Shown: in pieces, positions 17,715 to 26,828 of the stretch
Numbering within the stretch: the stretch's first letter is position 1
How the letters are laid out: each line of letters begins with the position of its first letter
Assembly: GCA_019931105.1 (NCBI GenBank)
Contig: JAIOUW010000004.1
Location: forward strand, 248,001 to 312,000
Source of the DNA: Flavobacteriaceae bacterium NBU2977
Lineage (GTDB): Bacteria; Bacteroidota; Bacteroidia; Flavobacteriales; Flavobacteriaceae
Length of the DNA stretch: 64,000 nt
Direction of reading: 5' to 3'
Made by a program: the position numbers and the translations under genes
The notes under the pieces: generated by a model
The model's database searches: none
What the model saw: only the letters and a program-made list of their open reading frames with translations
Told to the model about the DNA's origin: nothing

Positions 17715-18905
17715 ATGCCAAAGATATCTCAGAAAGGGCTCTTCATGCCGCAGTCACCTATAAGAAAATTGGTTCCTTTCGCGGAACGGGCCAAAAATAA
17801 TGGGGTAAAGGTAATACACCTGAATATTGGCCAGCCCGATATCAAAACACCGCAGATAGCCCTTGACGCGGTCAAGAACAATACTATCGAAGTGCTCGAG
17901 TACAGTAGAACCGAGGGTTCAGAGACGTACCGCAACAAAATAGCAAAGTATTATGAAAAAAATGATATCATGGTCGATGCATCCGATATCATTGTGACCA
18001 CGGGCGGTTCTGAAGCACTTTCGTTTACGATCGGAAGTATTGCCGATACTGGTGACGAAATAATCATACCTGAACCGTTTTATGCCAATTATAATGGATT
18101 TGCAACGGCAATGGGTGTAAAGGTCGTGCCCGTGGTATCAAATATCGACACCAATTTTGCCCTGCCCCCCATAGAAGAATTCGAAAAACTCGTAACACCG
18201 CGAACCAAGGCAATTTTGATCTGTAACCCCGGTAACCCCACTGGATATCTTTATAGTAAGGAGGAAATTCAAAAATTGGCGGCCATCGTAAAAAAACATG
18301 ACCTTTTTTTAGTGGCCGATGAAGTATATCGCGAATTCACATACGACGGAAGGGAACATTATTCTATTTTACGGGAACCGGGATTGGAATCACATGCGAT
18401 AATCGTGGACTCCGTTTCGAAGCGTTATAGCATGTGCGGCGCCCGTATCGGATGTCTTGTGTCGAAAAATCAAGAAGTCGTCAAAACGGCCCTGAAGTTT
18501 GCACAGGCAAGGTTGTCGCCGCCTACATATGCGCAAATTGCCAGCGAGGCGGCGTTGGAAACTCCGCAAAGCTATTTTGACGAGGTCAAAGAAGAATATG
18601 TGGCAAGAAGAGATTTATTGATCGAAGAACTGGGTAAGATCGAAGGGATTAAGATTGGCAGACCGCAAGGGGCCTTTTATTGTATCGTAGAGCTGCCCCT
18701 GGCCGACGCTGACGATTTCGCACAATGGCTCTTAGAAGATTTCAGGGTGAACAATGAAACCGTAATGGTGGCCCCGGCAGCTGGGTTCTATGCTACAGAA
18801 GGTCTGGGCAAAAACCAAGTGAGAATCGCCTACGTACTTGATAAAGAAAGCTTAAAGCGTGCGGTCAACATACTAAAAGAAGCCTTAAAAAGTTATATTG
18901 GCTGA
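17715..18905 (+). CDS. Class I/II PLP-dependent aminotransferase
   Basis: Fold-type I aminotransferase of about 396 residues, closest in pattern to bacterial aspartate aminotransferases of the Igamma subgroup. Visible features are NPGNPTGYLYS (Asn that contacts PLP), ADEVYREF (Asp that binds the pyridine nitrogen), SVSKRYSMCGARIG (Schiff-base Lys) and a C-terminal Arg in QVRIAY that binds the substrate carboxylate. I start it at the ATG at 17715 (MPKISQKG), as the frame upstream only offers a TTG. Its stop overlaps the murB start by one base (TGATG), so the two are probably coupled. Substrate (Asp, Phe or other) cannot be fixed from sequence. Confidence 0.9.
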   Translation: MPKISQKGLFMPQSPIRKLVPFAERAKNNGVKVIHLNIGQPDIKTPQIALDAVKNNTIEVLEYSRTEGSETYRNKIAKYYEKNDIMVDASDIIVTTGGSEALSFTIGSIADTGDEIIIPEPFYANYNGFATAMGVKVVPVVSNIDTNFALPPIEEFEKLVTPRTKAILICNPGNPTGYLYSKEEIQKLAAIVKKHDLFLVADEVYREFTYDGREHYSILREPGLESHAIIVDSVSKRYSMCGARIGCLVSKNQEVVKTALKFAQARLSPPTYAQIASEAALETPQSYFDEVKEEYVARRDLLIEELGKIEGIKIGRPQGAFYCIVELPLADADDFAQWLLEDFRVNNETVMVAPAAGFYATEGLGKNQVRIAYVLDKESLKRAVNILKEALKSYIG

Positions 18906-19921
18906 TGACCCTTGAGAAAAATAAATCGCTCAAACCATACAATACCTTTGGTATCGATGTAAAGGCCCAAGTCTTCTGTGAAATTAATTCATTGGAAGAT
19001 CTTCGGGCAGTTTACCAGATCGAAGGCCATCCGAAAAAATTCTTCATTAGCGGCGGAAGCAATATGCTCTTGACCAGAGACATAGACGCTTTGGTGCTGC
19101 ATATCAATTTAAAGGGAATCGAAGTGGTTTCTGAAGATGATGATGAGGTCGTCATTAAGGTCATGGCCGGCGAGAATTGGCATGCAATGGTACTTTGGTC
19201 GCTTGAACAGGGTTATGGCGGATTAGAAAACCTGTCATTGATCCCTGGAAATACGGGTACGGCACCGATTCAGAATATAGGTGCCTATGGTGTCGAGTTG
19301 AAAGATGTCTTTAGAAGCTGTGAAGCTTTTGATATAAAAGCCCAAGCGATAAGAACGTTTACTAAAGAAGAATGTCAATTCGGATACCGTGACTCGTATT
19401 TCAAAAATGAAGGAAAAGGGGAATATGTTATTATTTCCGTTTGTTTAAAACTGACCAAGAAGAACCACCGACTGAATACCTCTTATGGTTCTATCGAGGA
19501 AGAATTAAAAAATAACGCTGTTATCCTTCCTACGATAAAAGATGTATCGGAGGCCGTTATTGCGATTCGAAAGCGTAAATTGCCTGATCCGAAAGAATTG
19601 GGCAATAGCGGTAGTTTTTTCAAAAATCCCGTCATATCGGCTTCTAAATTCCGTACCTTCATGAAGCATCATCCTGAAGCTCCGCATTACAAGGTTTCCG
19701 AGAACGACTATAAGATTCCCGCCGGATGGCTGATCGAACAATGCGGATTCAAGGGAAAGCGGTTCGGTGATGCCGGTGTACACAAGAACCAAGCTTTGGT
19801 GCTTGTAAATTACGGCTCTGCAACAGGGCTTGAAATATTGAATTTGGCGACCAAGATCATGAAAACGGTCGAACAGCGATTCGGCATAGAAATTATCCCC
19901 GAGGTCAATATAATAAAATAA
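18905..19921 (+). CDS. murB: UDP-N-acetylenolpyruvoylglucosamine reductase MurB
   Basis: FAD enzyme that reduces UDP-GlcNAc-enolpyruvate to UDP-MurNAc in peptidoglycan synthesis, 338 residues. The FAD-binding start (NTFGIDVKA, SGGSNMLL) and the catalytic-domain motif GNSGSFFKNPV (Ser that donates a proton) are intact, as is the later PAGWLIEQCGFKG. Length and the type I domain pattern match E. coli MurB. It is translationally coupled to the aminotransferase through TGATG. Hairpins follow the stop. Confidence 0.96.
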   Translation: MTLEKNKSLKPYNTFGIDVKAQVFCEINSLEDLRAVYQIEGHPKKFFISGGSNMLLTRDIDALVLHINLKGIEVVSEDDDEVVIKVMAGENWHAMVLWSLEQGYGGLENLSLIPGNTGTAPIQNIGAYGVELKDVFRSCEAFDIKAQAIRTFTKEECQFGYRDSYFKNEGKGEYVIISVCLKLTKKNHRLNTSYGSIEEELKNNAVILPTIKDVSEAVIAIRKRKLPDPKELGNSGSFFKNPVISASKFRTFMKHHPEAPHYKVSENDYKIPAGWLIEQCGFKGKRFGDAGVHKNQALVLVNYGSATGLEILNLATKIMKTVEQRFGIEIIPEVNIIK

Positions 19922-19949
19922 CCCCCGAAGAAGTTCCCCGAGGGTTATA
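19917..19949 (+). terminator. Hairpin after murB
   Basis: ATAACCC pairs with GGGTTAT across the stop codon region (stem also includes CG/CG), and is followed by an A/C-rich stretch without a T-run. It may be a weak terminator or an mRNA 3' end structure. Confidence 0.45.
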
Positions 19950-19971
19950 CCAAACCAAACTAACCAAAAAC

Positions 19972-20000
19972 TAAATGTGCAGTTACCAAGTGCACATTTA
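19972..20000 (+). terminator. Perfect 10-bp inverted repeat downstream of murB
   Basis: TAAATGTGCA (19972-19981) and TGCACATTTA (19991-20000) are exact reverse complements around a 9-base loop, followed by an AT-rich run. It could end the murB transcript, or act in the leader of the sigma-factor gene starting at 20127. Confidence 0.5.
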
Positions 20001-20126
20001 TATTAAAATTTTGTGATAACGCTAGCTATAACAATCAATTTCATAAATTAGCGTTTAAGGGATATACGGTTCAAAAAGAAAATTGGATGCTTTGTCCATC
20101 AATTTTTTAAAACCCATGAACAAGGT

Positions 20127-20690
20127 ATGAGCACACTTCTTGAAAAGCACATCGTAGAGTTGCTTCAAGAGCGAAATGAAAAAGCCATTTCCCTTTTGTA
20201 CGACAACTACGGCGATACGTTGTTCGGGGTCGCCAATAAAGTCGTTCGTGATGAAGAATTGGCACAGGATGTTCTGCAGGAAAGTTTCGTGAAAATCTGG
20301 AAAAAATCGGACTCTTACGACCCCACCAAGGCAAAATTGTTCACCTGGCTTTTTCGTATTACACGGAATACCGCCATTGACAAATTAAGAAGTGTCAACA
20401 CGAAAACGGACAAGGAAATCCAAATGGACGTTTCAGACGTATATAATCTAGGTGTTGAGGGCATAAGGCCGGAACTCATGGATGTTCGCGAGAACTTGGA
20501 CAAGATAGAGTCTAAGTATCAAATAGTACTTGAAGCTCTATTTTTTCAAGGAATGACCCAACAGGAGGCCAGTGAAGAGTTGGATATTCCTTTGGGAACC
20601 ATAAAATCGAGGTTGAAAATCGGTTTGCGCGAACTCAAAAAAGTATATGGGCCGACGACGATCATGCTCGCACTTCTAATTTTATCGTAA
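20127..20690 (+). CDS. ECF sigma factor (RskA-associated)
   Basis: RNA polymerase sigma-70 family factor of the ECF type, 187 residues. The sigma-2 region is evident (RDEELAQDVLQESFVKIWKK, then FTWLFRITRNTAIDKLR) and the sigma-4 helix-turn-helix sits at GMTQQEASEELDIPLGTIKSRL. It ends in a short hydrophobic tail (TTIMLALLILS). The downstream gene starts within its stop codon (TAATG) and encodes an RskA-type anti-sigma factor, so the pair forms an autoregulated switch. The signal is unknown. Confidence 0.93.
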   Translation: MSTLLEKHIVELLQERNEKAISLLYDNYGDTLFGVANKVVRDEELAQDVLQESFVKIWKKSDSYDPTKAKLFTWLFRITRNTAIDKLRSVNTKTDKEIQMDVSDVYNLGVEGIRPELMDVRENLDKIESKYQIVLEALFFQGMTQQEASEELDIPLGTIKSRLKIGLRELKKVYGPTTIMLALLILS

Positions 20691-21448
20691 TGAAAGAAAA
20701 AATTAAAGTATTTCTAGATTCCGACTTGCTTGAAAAGTATCTTTTGGGCACTGCAACGAAGCAAGAAGAGTTTCAATGTGAGCGATACATTGCAATGTAT
20801 CCTGAAGTAAGGGAAACCTTTGACGAACTTCAAGAGAATTTGGAAGAGTTTGCAAAAATGCATGCTTTGAAATCTCCCGAAGGGCTTAAAGAAAAAATAA
20901 TCGCAAGAATCAGGGCAGAGAACTCCGGTAGAAAGAAGTTCTTCAAATATGCCATCGCAGCCAGTTTCGCGGCATTGATGTTCGCCGGTGCATCATATTT
21001 CTTTTGGGACCAGAATCAAAATCTGCAAGAACAGAATACGATCGTTACCAATGAAATCAAGGACCTTAAAGAGAATATGAAGCAGCAATTGGAAGATGTT
21101 CGAAACCAATTTATCGTTTTGAACAACCCCCAAACTAGAAAGCTTAATGTAAAAGGCAACCAAAAGGCCAAAGATTTGAAAGCGGTGGCCTATATCAATC
21201 CTGTAAAAAAACTTTCCTATATCAACGTTAGCAAGTTGCCCAATTTACCTGAAAGCCAAGTTTTTCAAATGTGGGCAGAGGTTAACGGAGAGATGGTCAA
21301 TCTAGGGGTAATTAGTGAGGCCAGCGACAAAGAAAAATTAGTGGCATTGCCTTATGCCGAAAATGCGGTCGGGTATATTACGATCGAGCCACAGGGTGGA
21401 AACGAAACTCCGACTGTTGAGAACATCGTTGCCAATATCAAATATTGA
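20690..21448 (+). CDS. RskA-type anti-sigma factor
   Basis: Single-pass membrane protein of 252 residues. The N-terminal 80 residues form the cytoplasmic sigma-binding part (EKYLLGTATKQEEFQCERYI), a membrane helix follows (about 85-105), then a periplasmic segment with a coiled-coil-like stretch (QNLQEQNTIVTNEIKDLKEN) and the RskA C-terminal domain (FQMWAEVNGEMVNLGVI, GYITIEPQGG). Family members hold the cognate sigma at the membrane until it is released. It overlaps the sigma gene and ends at a strong terminator. Confidence 0.92.
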   Translation: MKEKIKVFLDSDLLEKYLLGTATKQEEFQCERYIAMYPEVRETFDELQENLEEFAKMHALKSPEGLKEKIIARIRAENSGRKKFFKYAIAASFAALMFAGASYFFWDQNQNLQEQNTIVTNEIKDLKENMKQQLEDVRNQFIVLNNPQTRKLNVKGNQKAKDLKAVAYINPVKKLSYINVSKLPNLPESQVFQMWAEVNGEMVNLGVISEASDKEKLVALPYAENAVGYITIEPQGGNETPTVENIVANIKY

Positions 21449-21467
21449 TTTTTGCCCAATATCGAAA

Positions 21468-21505
21468 AATAAGGCCCTGGCATTAATGCCAGGGCCTTAT
21501 TTTTG
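21468..21505. terminator. Strong intrinsic terminator after rskA-type gene
   Basis: A perfect 34-bp palindrome (21468-21501; core AAGGCCCTGGCAT with its complement) is followed by TTTT. It ends the sigma/anti-sigma operon and is immediately upstream of the next gene's -7 box. Confidence 0.9.
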
Positions 21506-21513
21506 TAACTTTG
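21506..21513 (+). promoter_or_regulatory. -7 element of the Cys-rich peptide gene
   Basis: TAACTTTG matches TAnnTTTG and lies directly at the 3' flank of the terminator hairpin, 16 bases before the ATG at 21530. The -33 region would fall within the hairpin and is not conserved. Confidence 0.55.
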
Positions 21514-21529
21514 CATAAAATTACCGATA

Positions 21530-21739
21530 ATGAAATTGATATTACTGACCATTGGACTTTTGGCCGTTGCGTTTGCAGGAATCGCCATAAAAATATGGTC
21601 AAAAAAAGATGGAAAATTCGCGGGCACGTGTGCGAGCCAAAGTCCATTTTTGAATAAAGAAGGAGAAGCCTGTGGTATGTGCGGTAAATTGCCGAACGAA
21701 CAGGATTGTCGAAGGGAATCATTAACGGAATTACATTGA
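21530..21739 (+). CDS. Small Cys-rich membrane-anchored protein
   Basis: A 69-residue protein with an N-terminal membrane helix (about residues 3-22) and a short hydrophilic part with four Cys residues, in CASQSPFLN, ACGMCGK and EQDC. The CxxC and spaced pattern suggests a small metal site or disulfides outside the membrane. Comparable proteins of similar length occur widely in flavobacteria without a known role. It has its own -7 box and lies between two ECF sigma genes, which may be accidental. Function unknown. Confidence 0.7.
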   Translation: MKLILLTIGLLAVAFAGIAIKIWSKKDGKFAGTCASQSPFLNKEGEACGMCGKLPNEQDCRRESLTELH

Positions 21740-21775
21740 TTCCGCTTCATCTCTGATTGCTTTACGCTACAACAA

Positions 21776-22342
21776 TTGCAATTGAATACACCAGGTATAA
21801 AGATCAAAGAGACCATACTGAAGGCCAAACAGGGAAACCAAATCGCTTTTAGTGCACTTTTGGATACCTTTTGGAACGATGTTTACGGTTTTCAGTTAAA
21901 GCGTACCGAAAATGAAAATGACGCCGAAGACATCACCATTCAGACCTTTTCCAAGGCTTTTGATAAAATCGACACCTATGATGAGGCTTACGGGTTCAAA
22001 ACTTGGTTGATTGCTATTTCAAAAAACATACATGTTGACCTAATTCGAAAAAGAAAGCGAAACGTATTAGGTGCCGATGGTAATGATGAGGCAATCAAAT
22101 CGGTTCTTGATGATGCACCATCTGCTGAAGACCAACTGATCATTAAACAGAATTTGGCGGCCTTATTGCAGCATATTAGAAAATTAAAGCCGCATTATCA
22201 AGAGGTTATCAATCTACGGTATTTCAATGAAATGAGCTACGCGGCTATAGCGCAAGAACTCAATGAGCCCATGAACAACGTTAAAGTAAAATTATTGAGG
22301 GCCAAAAAATTACTTGCCGAAATGATCAAGAGCAAAGATTAG
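21776..22342 (+). CDS. Second ECF sigma factor
   Basis: ECF-type sigma-70 family factor of 188 residues. Region 2 appears in RTENENDAEDITIQTFSKAFDKIDTY-type helices followed by FKTWLIAISKNIHVDLIRKRKR, and the region-4 helix-turn-helix in FNEMSYAAIAQELNEPMNNVKVKLLRAK. There is no ATG in a sensible position, so TTG at 21776 is the likely start (a second TTG follows at 21782). No anti-sigma gene adjoins it; the next gene converges. Regulon unknown. Confidence 0.88.
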   Translation: MQLNTPGIKIKETILKAKQGNQIAFSALLDTFWNDVYGFQLKRTENENDAEDITIQTFSKAFDKIDTYDEAYGFKTWLIAISKNIHVDLIRKRKRNVLGADGNDEAIKSVLDDAPSAEDQLIIKQNLAALLQHIRKLKPHYQEVINLRYFNEMSYAAIAQELNEPMNNVKVKLLRAKKLLAEMIKSKD

Positions 22343-22376
22343 TACTTATAAGGGGCAATTTTTAGGGTAATAATTA

Positions 22377-22637
22377 TTATCTGGGAATTTCTTTTTTGAC
22401 CAATGTAATGTATGATTTCATGGCATCTTCTCGTGTGATATTCTTGGCTTGAATAAGGGCATTGGCCTTGAAGGCGTTGATCAGAGGTGTTTCACTGCCC
22501 GGATTGTTAAAATTCTTATTCGCGATTTTATAATAGGCATAAAGTTTAAGCAACAAATCAGCCGGGAGTGGTTCGGTATAATTATTTACAAATTCGACCG
22601 CCTTGGTAAAATCAGATCGTAACTTATCATCTTTCAT
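22377..22637 (-). CDS. Acyl-CoA-binding protein
   Basis: Small cytosolic carrier of long-chain acyl-CoA esters, 86 residues from the ATG at 22637. The ACBP signature is visible in LKLYAYYKIAN and in the helix NAFKANALIQAKNI, and the four-helix length is standard. The conserved KAWDAW motif of eukaryotic ACBP is degenerate here. Its ATG overlaps the end of psd by 11 bases, so it is translated with the phospholipid-synthesis genes cdsA and psd. A role in supplying acyl groups for membrane lipids is plausible. Confidence 0.85.
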   Translation of the reverse strand: MKDDKLRSDFTKAVEFVNNYTEPLPADLLLKLYAYYKIANKNFNNPGSETPLINAFKANALIQAKNITREDAMKSYITLVKKEIPR

Positions 22638-23301
22638 CGTCCATTTTATTGATGACCGTTGCGATACAGGTTTTGGCACCTACCACCTTCTGGTCCAATT
22701 TAACCGCAATTGCTGCATTCAATGGCAGTAAAAGATCTACCCTGGAGCCGAATTTTATGAACCCGGCATCATCTCCCTGTTGTACGCTTTGGCCTTCTTC
22801 GGCATAGTTTACGATTCGTCTTGCCATTGCGCCCGCGATTTGTCTGTATAATATATCGCCGAACTTTGGGGTATTGACCACCACCGTAGTACGTTCGTTT
22901 TCCAAACTTGACTTAGGATGCCAAGCGACCAAATATTTACCAGGATGATATTTGGAATACTTAATACTTCCGCTGACCGGATATCTGGTTACATGCACGT
23001 TCACCGGTGACATGAAAATGGAGACCTGTATTCTTTTATCCTTGAAATATTCTGGATCTTCAACCTCTTCGATAACCACTACCTTACCGTCTACAGGGGC
23101 AAGAACTTCATCAAAACTTTTGACAGGAACCCTTTTCGGATTGCGGAAAAACTGAAGAATTAGCACCAATATAAGAACGGCAATGATCTGGATCGCCCAT
23201 CTCAACCAAGTGATATCCAAATAGAACTGAGAAACCAATACCGCGGTAATTACAAGAAAAAAAGTCGTCAAAATTATTGTTTGACCCTCCCTATGAAACA
23301 T
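22627..23301 (-). CDS. psd: Phosphatidylserine decarboxylase proenzyme (short form)
   Basis: Makes phosphatidylethanolamine from phosphatidylserine; the enzyme cleaves itself at a Gly-Ser bond to form its pyruvoyl cofactor. The 224-residue protein starts at the ATG at 23301 (MFHREGQ). Two membrane helices lie at about 9-50, followed by the catalytic domain with VAPVDGKVV-like LAPVDGKVVVIEE, SIFMSPVNVHVTRYP, and the cleavage motif FGSRVD (Gly185/Ser186). It overlaps cdsA and the ACBP gene by 11 bases each, indicating a tightly coupled operon. Confidence 0.95.
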   Translation of the reverse strand: MFHREGQTIILTTFFLVITAVLVSQFYLDITWLRWAIQIIAVLILVLILQFFRNPKRVPVKSFDEVLAPVDGKVVVIEEVEDPEYFKDKRIQVSIFMSPVNVHVTRYPVSGSIKYSKYHPGKYLVAWHPKSSLENERTTVVVNTPKFGDILYRQIAGAMARRIVNYAEEGQSVQQGDDAGFIKFGSRVDLLLPLNAAIAVKLDQKVVGAKTCIATVINKMDDER

Positions 23302-24094
23302 ATGCAAAAATCGTTAATGTTAAGTATGTAAATGGTGCCGCGAAGACAAGGCTATCCAACCGATCCAACATTCCGCCATGGCCGGGTAAGATAGCCCCAC
23401 TGTCCTTTACGCCTGCAGAGCGCTTGAGCTTCGATTCCAACAAGTCGCCCAAACTGCCTGATACAACGATCACAGCGGCTAAGATCATCCATTGGCCCGG
23501 ACTTATCAATGGTTCGTATATGCCCATCAGATATGCCGCACCCATTGCAAATATAAAACCCCCGATCGTTCCTTCAACAGTTTTTTTTGGAGAAATCGAG
23601 GGGTAGAGTTTTGTGCGCCCAACACTTTTTCCTACGATGTAGGCAAAAGAATCGTTTACCCATATCAATATAAAGATCCCCATTATGAGAAGTTTGGCAA
23701 AGTCATCATCCTTATATGGGATCATGGTCAGAAAAATGCATCCACCCCCGATATAAAGTAGCCCGATTATGAATTTTTGTATCGTATTGAATTGTCTTTC
23801 CTTTCTTTGGAACAGGTAGAACAAAAGGGCGATGTCAATAGTTATCGTAATGAACATCAACAGGTTGATCAGTCCCTTGTCGCTGGTCAAATAGATGAAG
23901 ATCCACCATAAGGCAAGATAGGCTATGAATATATGGTATCCTCTAAGGGCAACAAGCCTTTTGTATTCATAAAGGCATGCAAGGCCAAAGGTCATGAACA
24001 AAAAATCGAACGCATCAGAATTCAAGAATACCGCTGATAGCAACAAAACGATATATACGGCACCTGTAAGCGATCGTCTTAAGATTTCCCTCAT
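23291..24094 (-). CDS. cdsA: Phosphatidate cytidylyltransferase
   Basis: Makes CDP-diacylglycerol from phosphatidate and CTP, the branch point for phospholipid synthesis. The 267-residue protein has about seven membrane segments and the family signature in its C-terminal part: SGSLGDLLESKLKRSAGVKD and LPGHGGMLDRLDSL. SPKKTVEG is also conserved. Start is ATG, two bases from the LUD gene stop. It overlaps psd, so the two successive steps are made together. Confidence 0.96.
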   Translation of the reverse strand: MREILRRSLTGAVYIVLLLSAVFLNSDAFDFLFMTFGLACLYEYKRLVALRGYHIFIAYLALWWIFIYLTSDKGLINLLMFITITIDIALLFYLFQRKERQFNTIQKFIIGLLYIGGGCIFLTMIPYKDDDFAKLLIMGIFILIWVNDSFAYIVGKSVGRTKLYPSISPKKTVEGTIGGFIFAMGAAYLMGIYEPLISPGQWMILAAVIVVSGSLGDLLESKLKRSAGVKDSGAILPGHGGMLDRLDSLVFAAPFTYLTLTIFAYVS

Positions 24095-24095
24095 G

Positions 24096-24701
24096 CTACA
24101 AATCCTCCTGAAGTAATAGATAAAGGTTCTTTGAACTACTTCCGTAGGTCAAGAAATCGTCGGAATTTTCAGTTGTGGGAAGAAAATGTTTGAGTGTGGT
24201 AATATTCGCGGGAATGTTATGTCCGTATTTTTTCTTTATGATTTTCAGTCCTTCACCAATAGACTCTACCAATTGACTTGTTGTAGCATAAACAATGACA
24301 TTGTCGGGAAGCTCATTGAGCTTCTTTTCCCTCAATTGGTTGGAACAAACTAGAATGGAACCGTTTTGGGCAATGAGATGTTCGCAGGTCGTAAAAAACA
24401 CGTCGCTTTCTTCTGTCTTATCGGTGAACTTGACATCTTTTGCGAATTTTTCTGTCAATCGGGGGTTCATTGCAAAAAACGGATAGTCTTGCCATCCATT
24501 TTCTTCGACAATGTTCTTCACGGCCGTTGAGACTTCGGAAAAAGAATCACAGTATAGAAATTTGCCCCCATTTTTTTTGAAATGGATGGTAAACTTCTCA
24601 TCGACGGGAATATTGAGATCGGGCATATGCATACCTCGGGTTTCCTTAGTTTCTTTCGAAACTTTTTTTCCACCACCAAAAAGTTTGTCAAATAGCCCCA
24701 T
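24096..24701 (-). CDS. LUD-domain (lactate-utilisation-type) protein
   Basis: A 201-residue protein of the LUD fold shared with LutB/LutC. The domain runs from about residue 50 to the end, with CDSFSEVSTAVKNIVEE and ITTLKHFLPTTENSDD as recognisable pieces. The N-terminal GGGKKVSKETKETRG tail is low-complexity. It lies between ftsH and cdsA, an arrangement common in flavobacteria, where no lactate-utilisation partners are nearby. The role is therefore probably not lactate oxidation and remains unknown. Confidence 0.75.
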   Translation of the reverse strand: MGLFDKLFGGGKKVSKETKETRGMHMPDLNIPVDEKFTIHFKKNGGKFLYCDSFSEVSTAVKNIVEENGWQDYPFFAMNPRLTEKFAKDVKFTDKTEESDVFFTTCEHLIAQNGSILVCSNQLREKKLNELPDNVIVYATTSQLVESIGEGLKIIKKKYGHNIPANITTLKHFLPTTENSDDFLTYGSSSKNLYLLLQEDL

Positions 24702-24760
24702 CGACTGTATAATACTTCTTCAATATGTGCCCGCTAATAAAAAAACAACGCTAAATATAG

Positions 24761-26776
24761 CTATTTATTTTCTTCTTCTTTATCCGGCTCGGCACTGGTT
24801 TTTTCTGAGACCAAAGCGTCTTCGACGGCCTCCTTTGGTATTTCTTGCCCCTTCTCGTCAAACTCCTTTTCAAAAGGGCGCTTTCCGAAAATCTTTTCAA
24901 GGTCTTCCTTGAATATAACTTCTTTTTCGAGTAGGCGTTCGGCCAAAATGGTCAACTTGTCTTTGTTCTCCTTCAAAACCTCTATGGCCCGAACATATTG
25001 TTCTTCAATAAGTTTTGAAATCTCAATATCTATTTTGCGCGCGGTTTCTTCACTATAAGGTTTGGAAAAGCTGTAATCGGTCTGCCCTGAAGAATCATAG
25101 TAGGTCAAGTTGCCCAGTTCATCATTAAGCCCATAAACGGTCACCATGGCCCGCGCCTGCTTGGTTACTTTTTCCAAATCGCTCAACGCCCCCGTTGATA
25201 TTTTATCGAATATTACTTTTTCGGCCGCCCGGCCCCCCAAAGTGGCGCACATTTCATCTTTCATTTGTTCGGGCCTCACGATCAATCGTTCTTCGGGCAG
25301 GTACCATGCCGCCCCTAAGGATTGGCCCCTGGGTACAATGGTCACCTTTACCAAAGGAGCCGCGTGTTCCAACATCCAACTTACCGTGGCGTGACCCGCC
25401 TCATGATAGGCGATCGTCTTTTTTTCACCAGGAGTAATGATCTTGTTCTTTTTCTCCAATCCACCGACAATACGATCTACGGCATCAAGGAAATCTTGTT
25501 TGCTCACCGCTTTCTTCTCTTTTCGAGCAGCGATCAAAGCGGCCTCGTTGCAGACATTTGCAATATCGGCACCAGAAAAGCCCGGGGTCTGTCTAGCTAA
25601 AAAGTCAAGATCTAGTTTTTCGGAAGTTTTTATTGGCCTGAGATGTACTTCGAAAATTTCTTTTCGTTCTCGAATATCGGGTAAATCGACATAGATCTGT
25701 CTATCAAAGCGGCCTGCCCGCATGAGTGCCTTGTCCAAAACATCGGCACGGTTGGTAGCGGCCAGTACAATGACATTCGTATTGGTGCCGAAACCGTCCA
25801 TTTCGGTCAACAACTGGTTCAAAGTGTTTTCGCGCTCGTCGTTGGAGCCCGTGAAGTTGTTCTTTCCCCTTGCCCGGCCAATAGCATCTATTTCATCAAT
25901 AAAAATAATGGCGGGTGATTTGTCTTTGGCCTGTTTGAAGAGGTCACGTACCCTGGAAGCACCAACACCTACGAACATTTCAACGAAATCAGACCCGGAA
26001 AGAGAAAAGAAAGGTACCTTGGCTTCACCGGCCACTGCCTTTGCAAGTAATGTTTTACCCGTTCCCGGAGGGCCGACCAATAACGCACCCTTCGGAATTT
26101 TACCTCCCAATGAGGTATATTTGTCGGGGTGTTTTAAAAACTCCACGATTTCTTCTACTTCCTCTTTTGCGCCTTCCAATCCGGCAACATCTTTAAATGA
26201 AGTTCTGGTATCGGTCTTTTCATCGAAGAGTTTTGCCTTTGATTTTCCTATATTAAATATCTGACCACCGGCTCCGCCACCACCGCCGCCCGACATTCTG
26301 CGCATCAAATAAATCCAGATACCTATAATCAATACGAACGGTAAGATGCTCAACAACATCTCCATGAAGAGATTTGATTCTTTATCGAATTCTACAATGG
26401 TATCTAGATTGTTTTCTTTCTTGATTTCGGTAATCTCGTTTTGAAATATCTGCAAATCACCATAATCAAGAACGTATTGGGGTACAGCCCCGGTCGAGGG
26501 CAGCCAAGGCTTGATGTTCACATCTTGGTGCACATCTTTTTGAAGTGCCTCATCAGAGAGAAAGACTTTCGCCTGATTGGTATTGGTAATGATCAATATT
26601 TTACTGATGTCACCATTTCTAAGATACTCCTGAAGTTCAGAAGTAGTGGTTTTCTTTGTATTAGACAGGTTCGAACTGCCAAAAAACTGAAAACCTATAA
26701 GGAGTACTATTATCGATCCGTAAATCCACCACGAGCTGAATTTAGGTTTCTTATTTGTGTTATTGTCTTTTGCCAT
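24761..26776 (-). CDS. ftsH: ATP-dependent zinc metalloprotease FtsH
   Basis: Membrane-anchored AAA+ protease that degrades misfolded and regulatory proteins. The 671-residue protein has two membrane helices (about 17-33 and 139-158) flanking a periplasmic domain, the Walker A motif GPPGTGKT (235-242), Walker [12 protein letters not shown], the SRH region, and the zinc-binding HEAGH (458-462) in the peptidase domain. The C-terminal tail is acidic and Lys-rich. Start is ATG. It is followed by the LUD, cdsA, psd and ACBP genes on the same strand. Confidence 0.97.
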   Translation of the reverse strand: MAKDNNTNKKPKFSSWWIYGSIIVLLIGFQFFGSSNLSNTKKTTTSELQEYLRNGDISKILIITNTNQAKVFLSDEALQKDVHQDVNIKPWLPSTGAVPQYVLDYGDLQIFQNEITEIKKENNLDTIVEFDKESNLFMEMLLSILPFVLIIGIWIYLMRRMSGGGGGGAGGQIFNIGKSKAKLFDEKTDTRTSFKDVAGLEGAKEEVEEIVEFLKHPDKYTSLGGKIPKGALLVGPPGTGKTLLAKAVAGEAKVPFFSLSGSDFVEMFVGVGASRVRDLFKQAKDKSPAIIFIDEIDAIGRARGKNNFTGSNDERENTLNQLLTEMDGFGTNTNVIVLAATNRADVLDKALMRAGRFDRQIYVDLPDIRERKEIFEVHLRPIKTSEKLDLDFLARQTPGFSGADIANVCNEAALIAARKEKKAVSKQDFLDAVDRIVGGLEKKNKIITPGEKKTIAYHEAGHATVSWMLEHAAPLVKVTIVPRGQSLGAAWYLPEERLIVRPEQMKDEMCATLGGRAAEKVIFDKISTGALSDLEKVTKQARAMVTVYGLNDELGNLTYYDSSGQTDYSFSKPYSEETARKIDIEISKLIEEQYVRAIEVLKENKDKLTILAERLLEKEVIFKEDLEKIFGKRPFEKEFDEKGQEIPKEAVEDALVSEKTSAEPDKEEENK

Positions 26777-26828
26777 TAATATTTTTTTTACCCGTTTCCA
26801 GTTTTAGAACTATCAATAAAAATCTGGA

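Noticed and set aside
25722-26264. Plus-strand open frame of 180 codons opposite ftsH
   Set aside because: It mirrors the AAA+ domain of ftsH; long antisense frames are common opposite conserved genes with biased codons.
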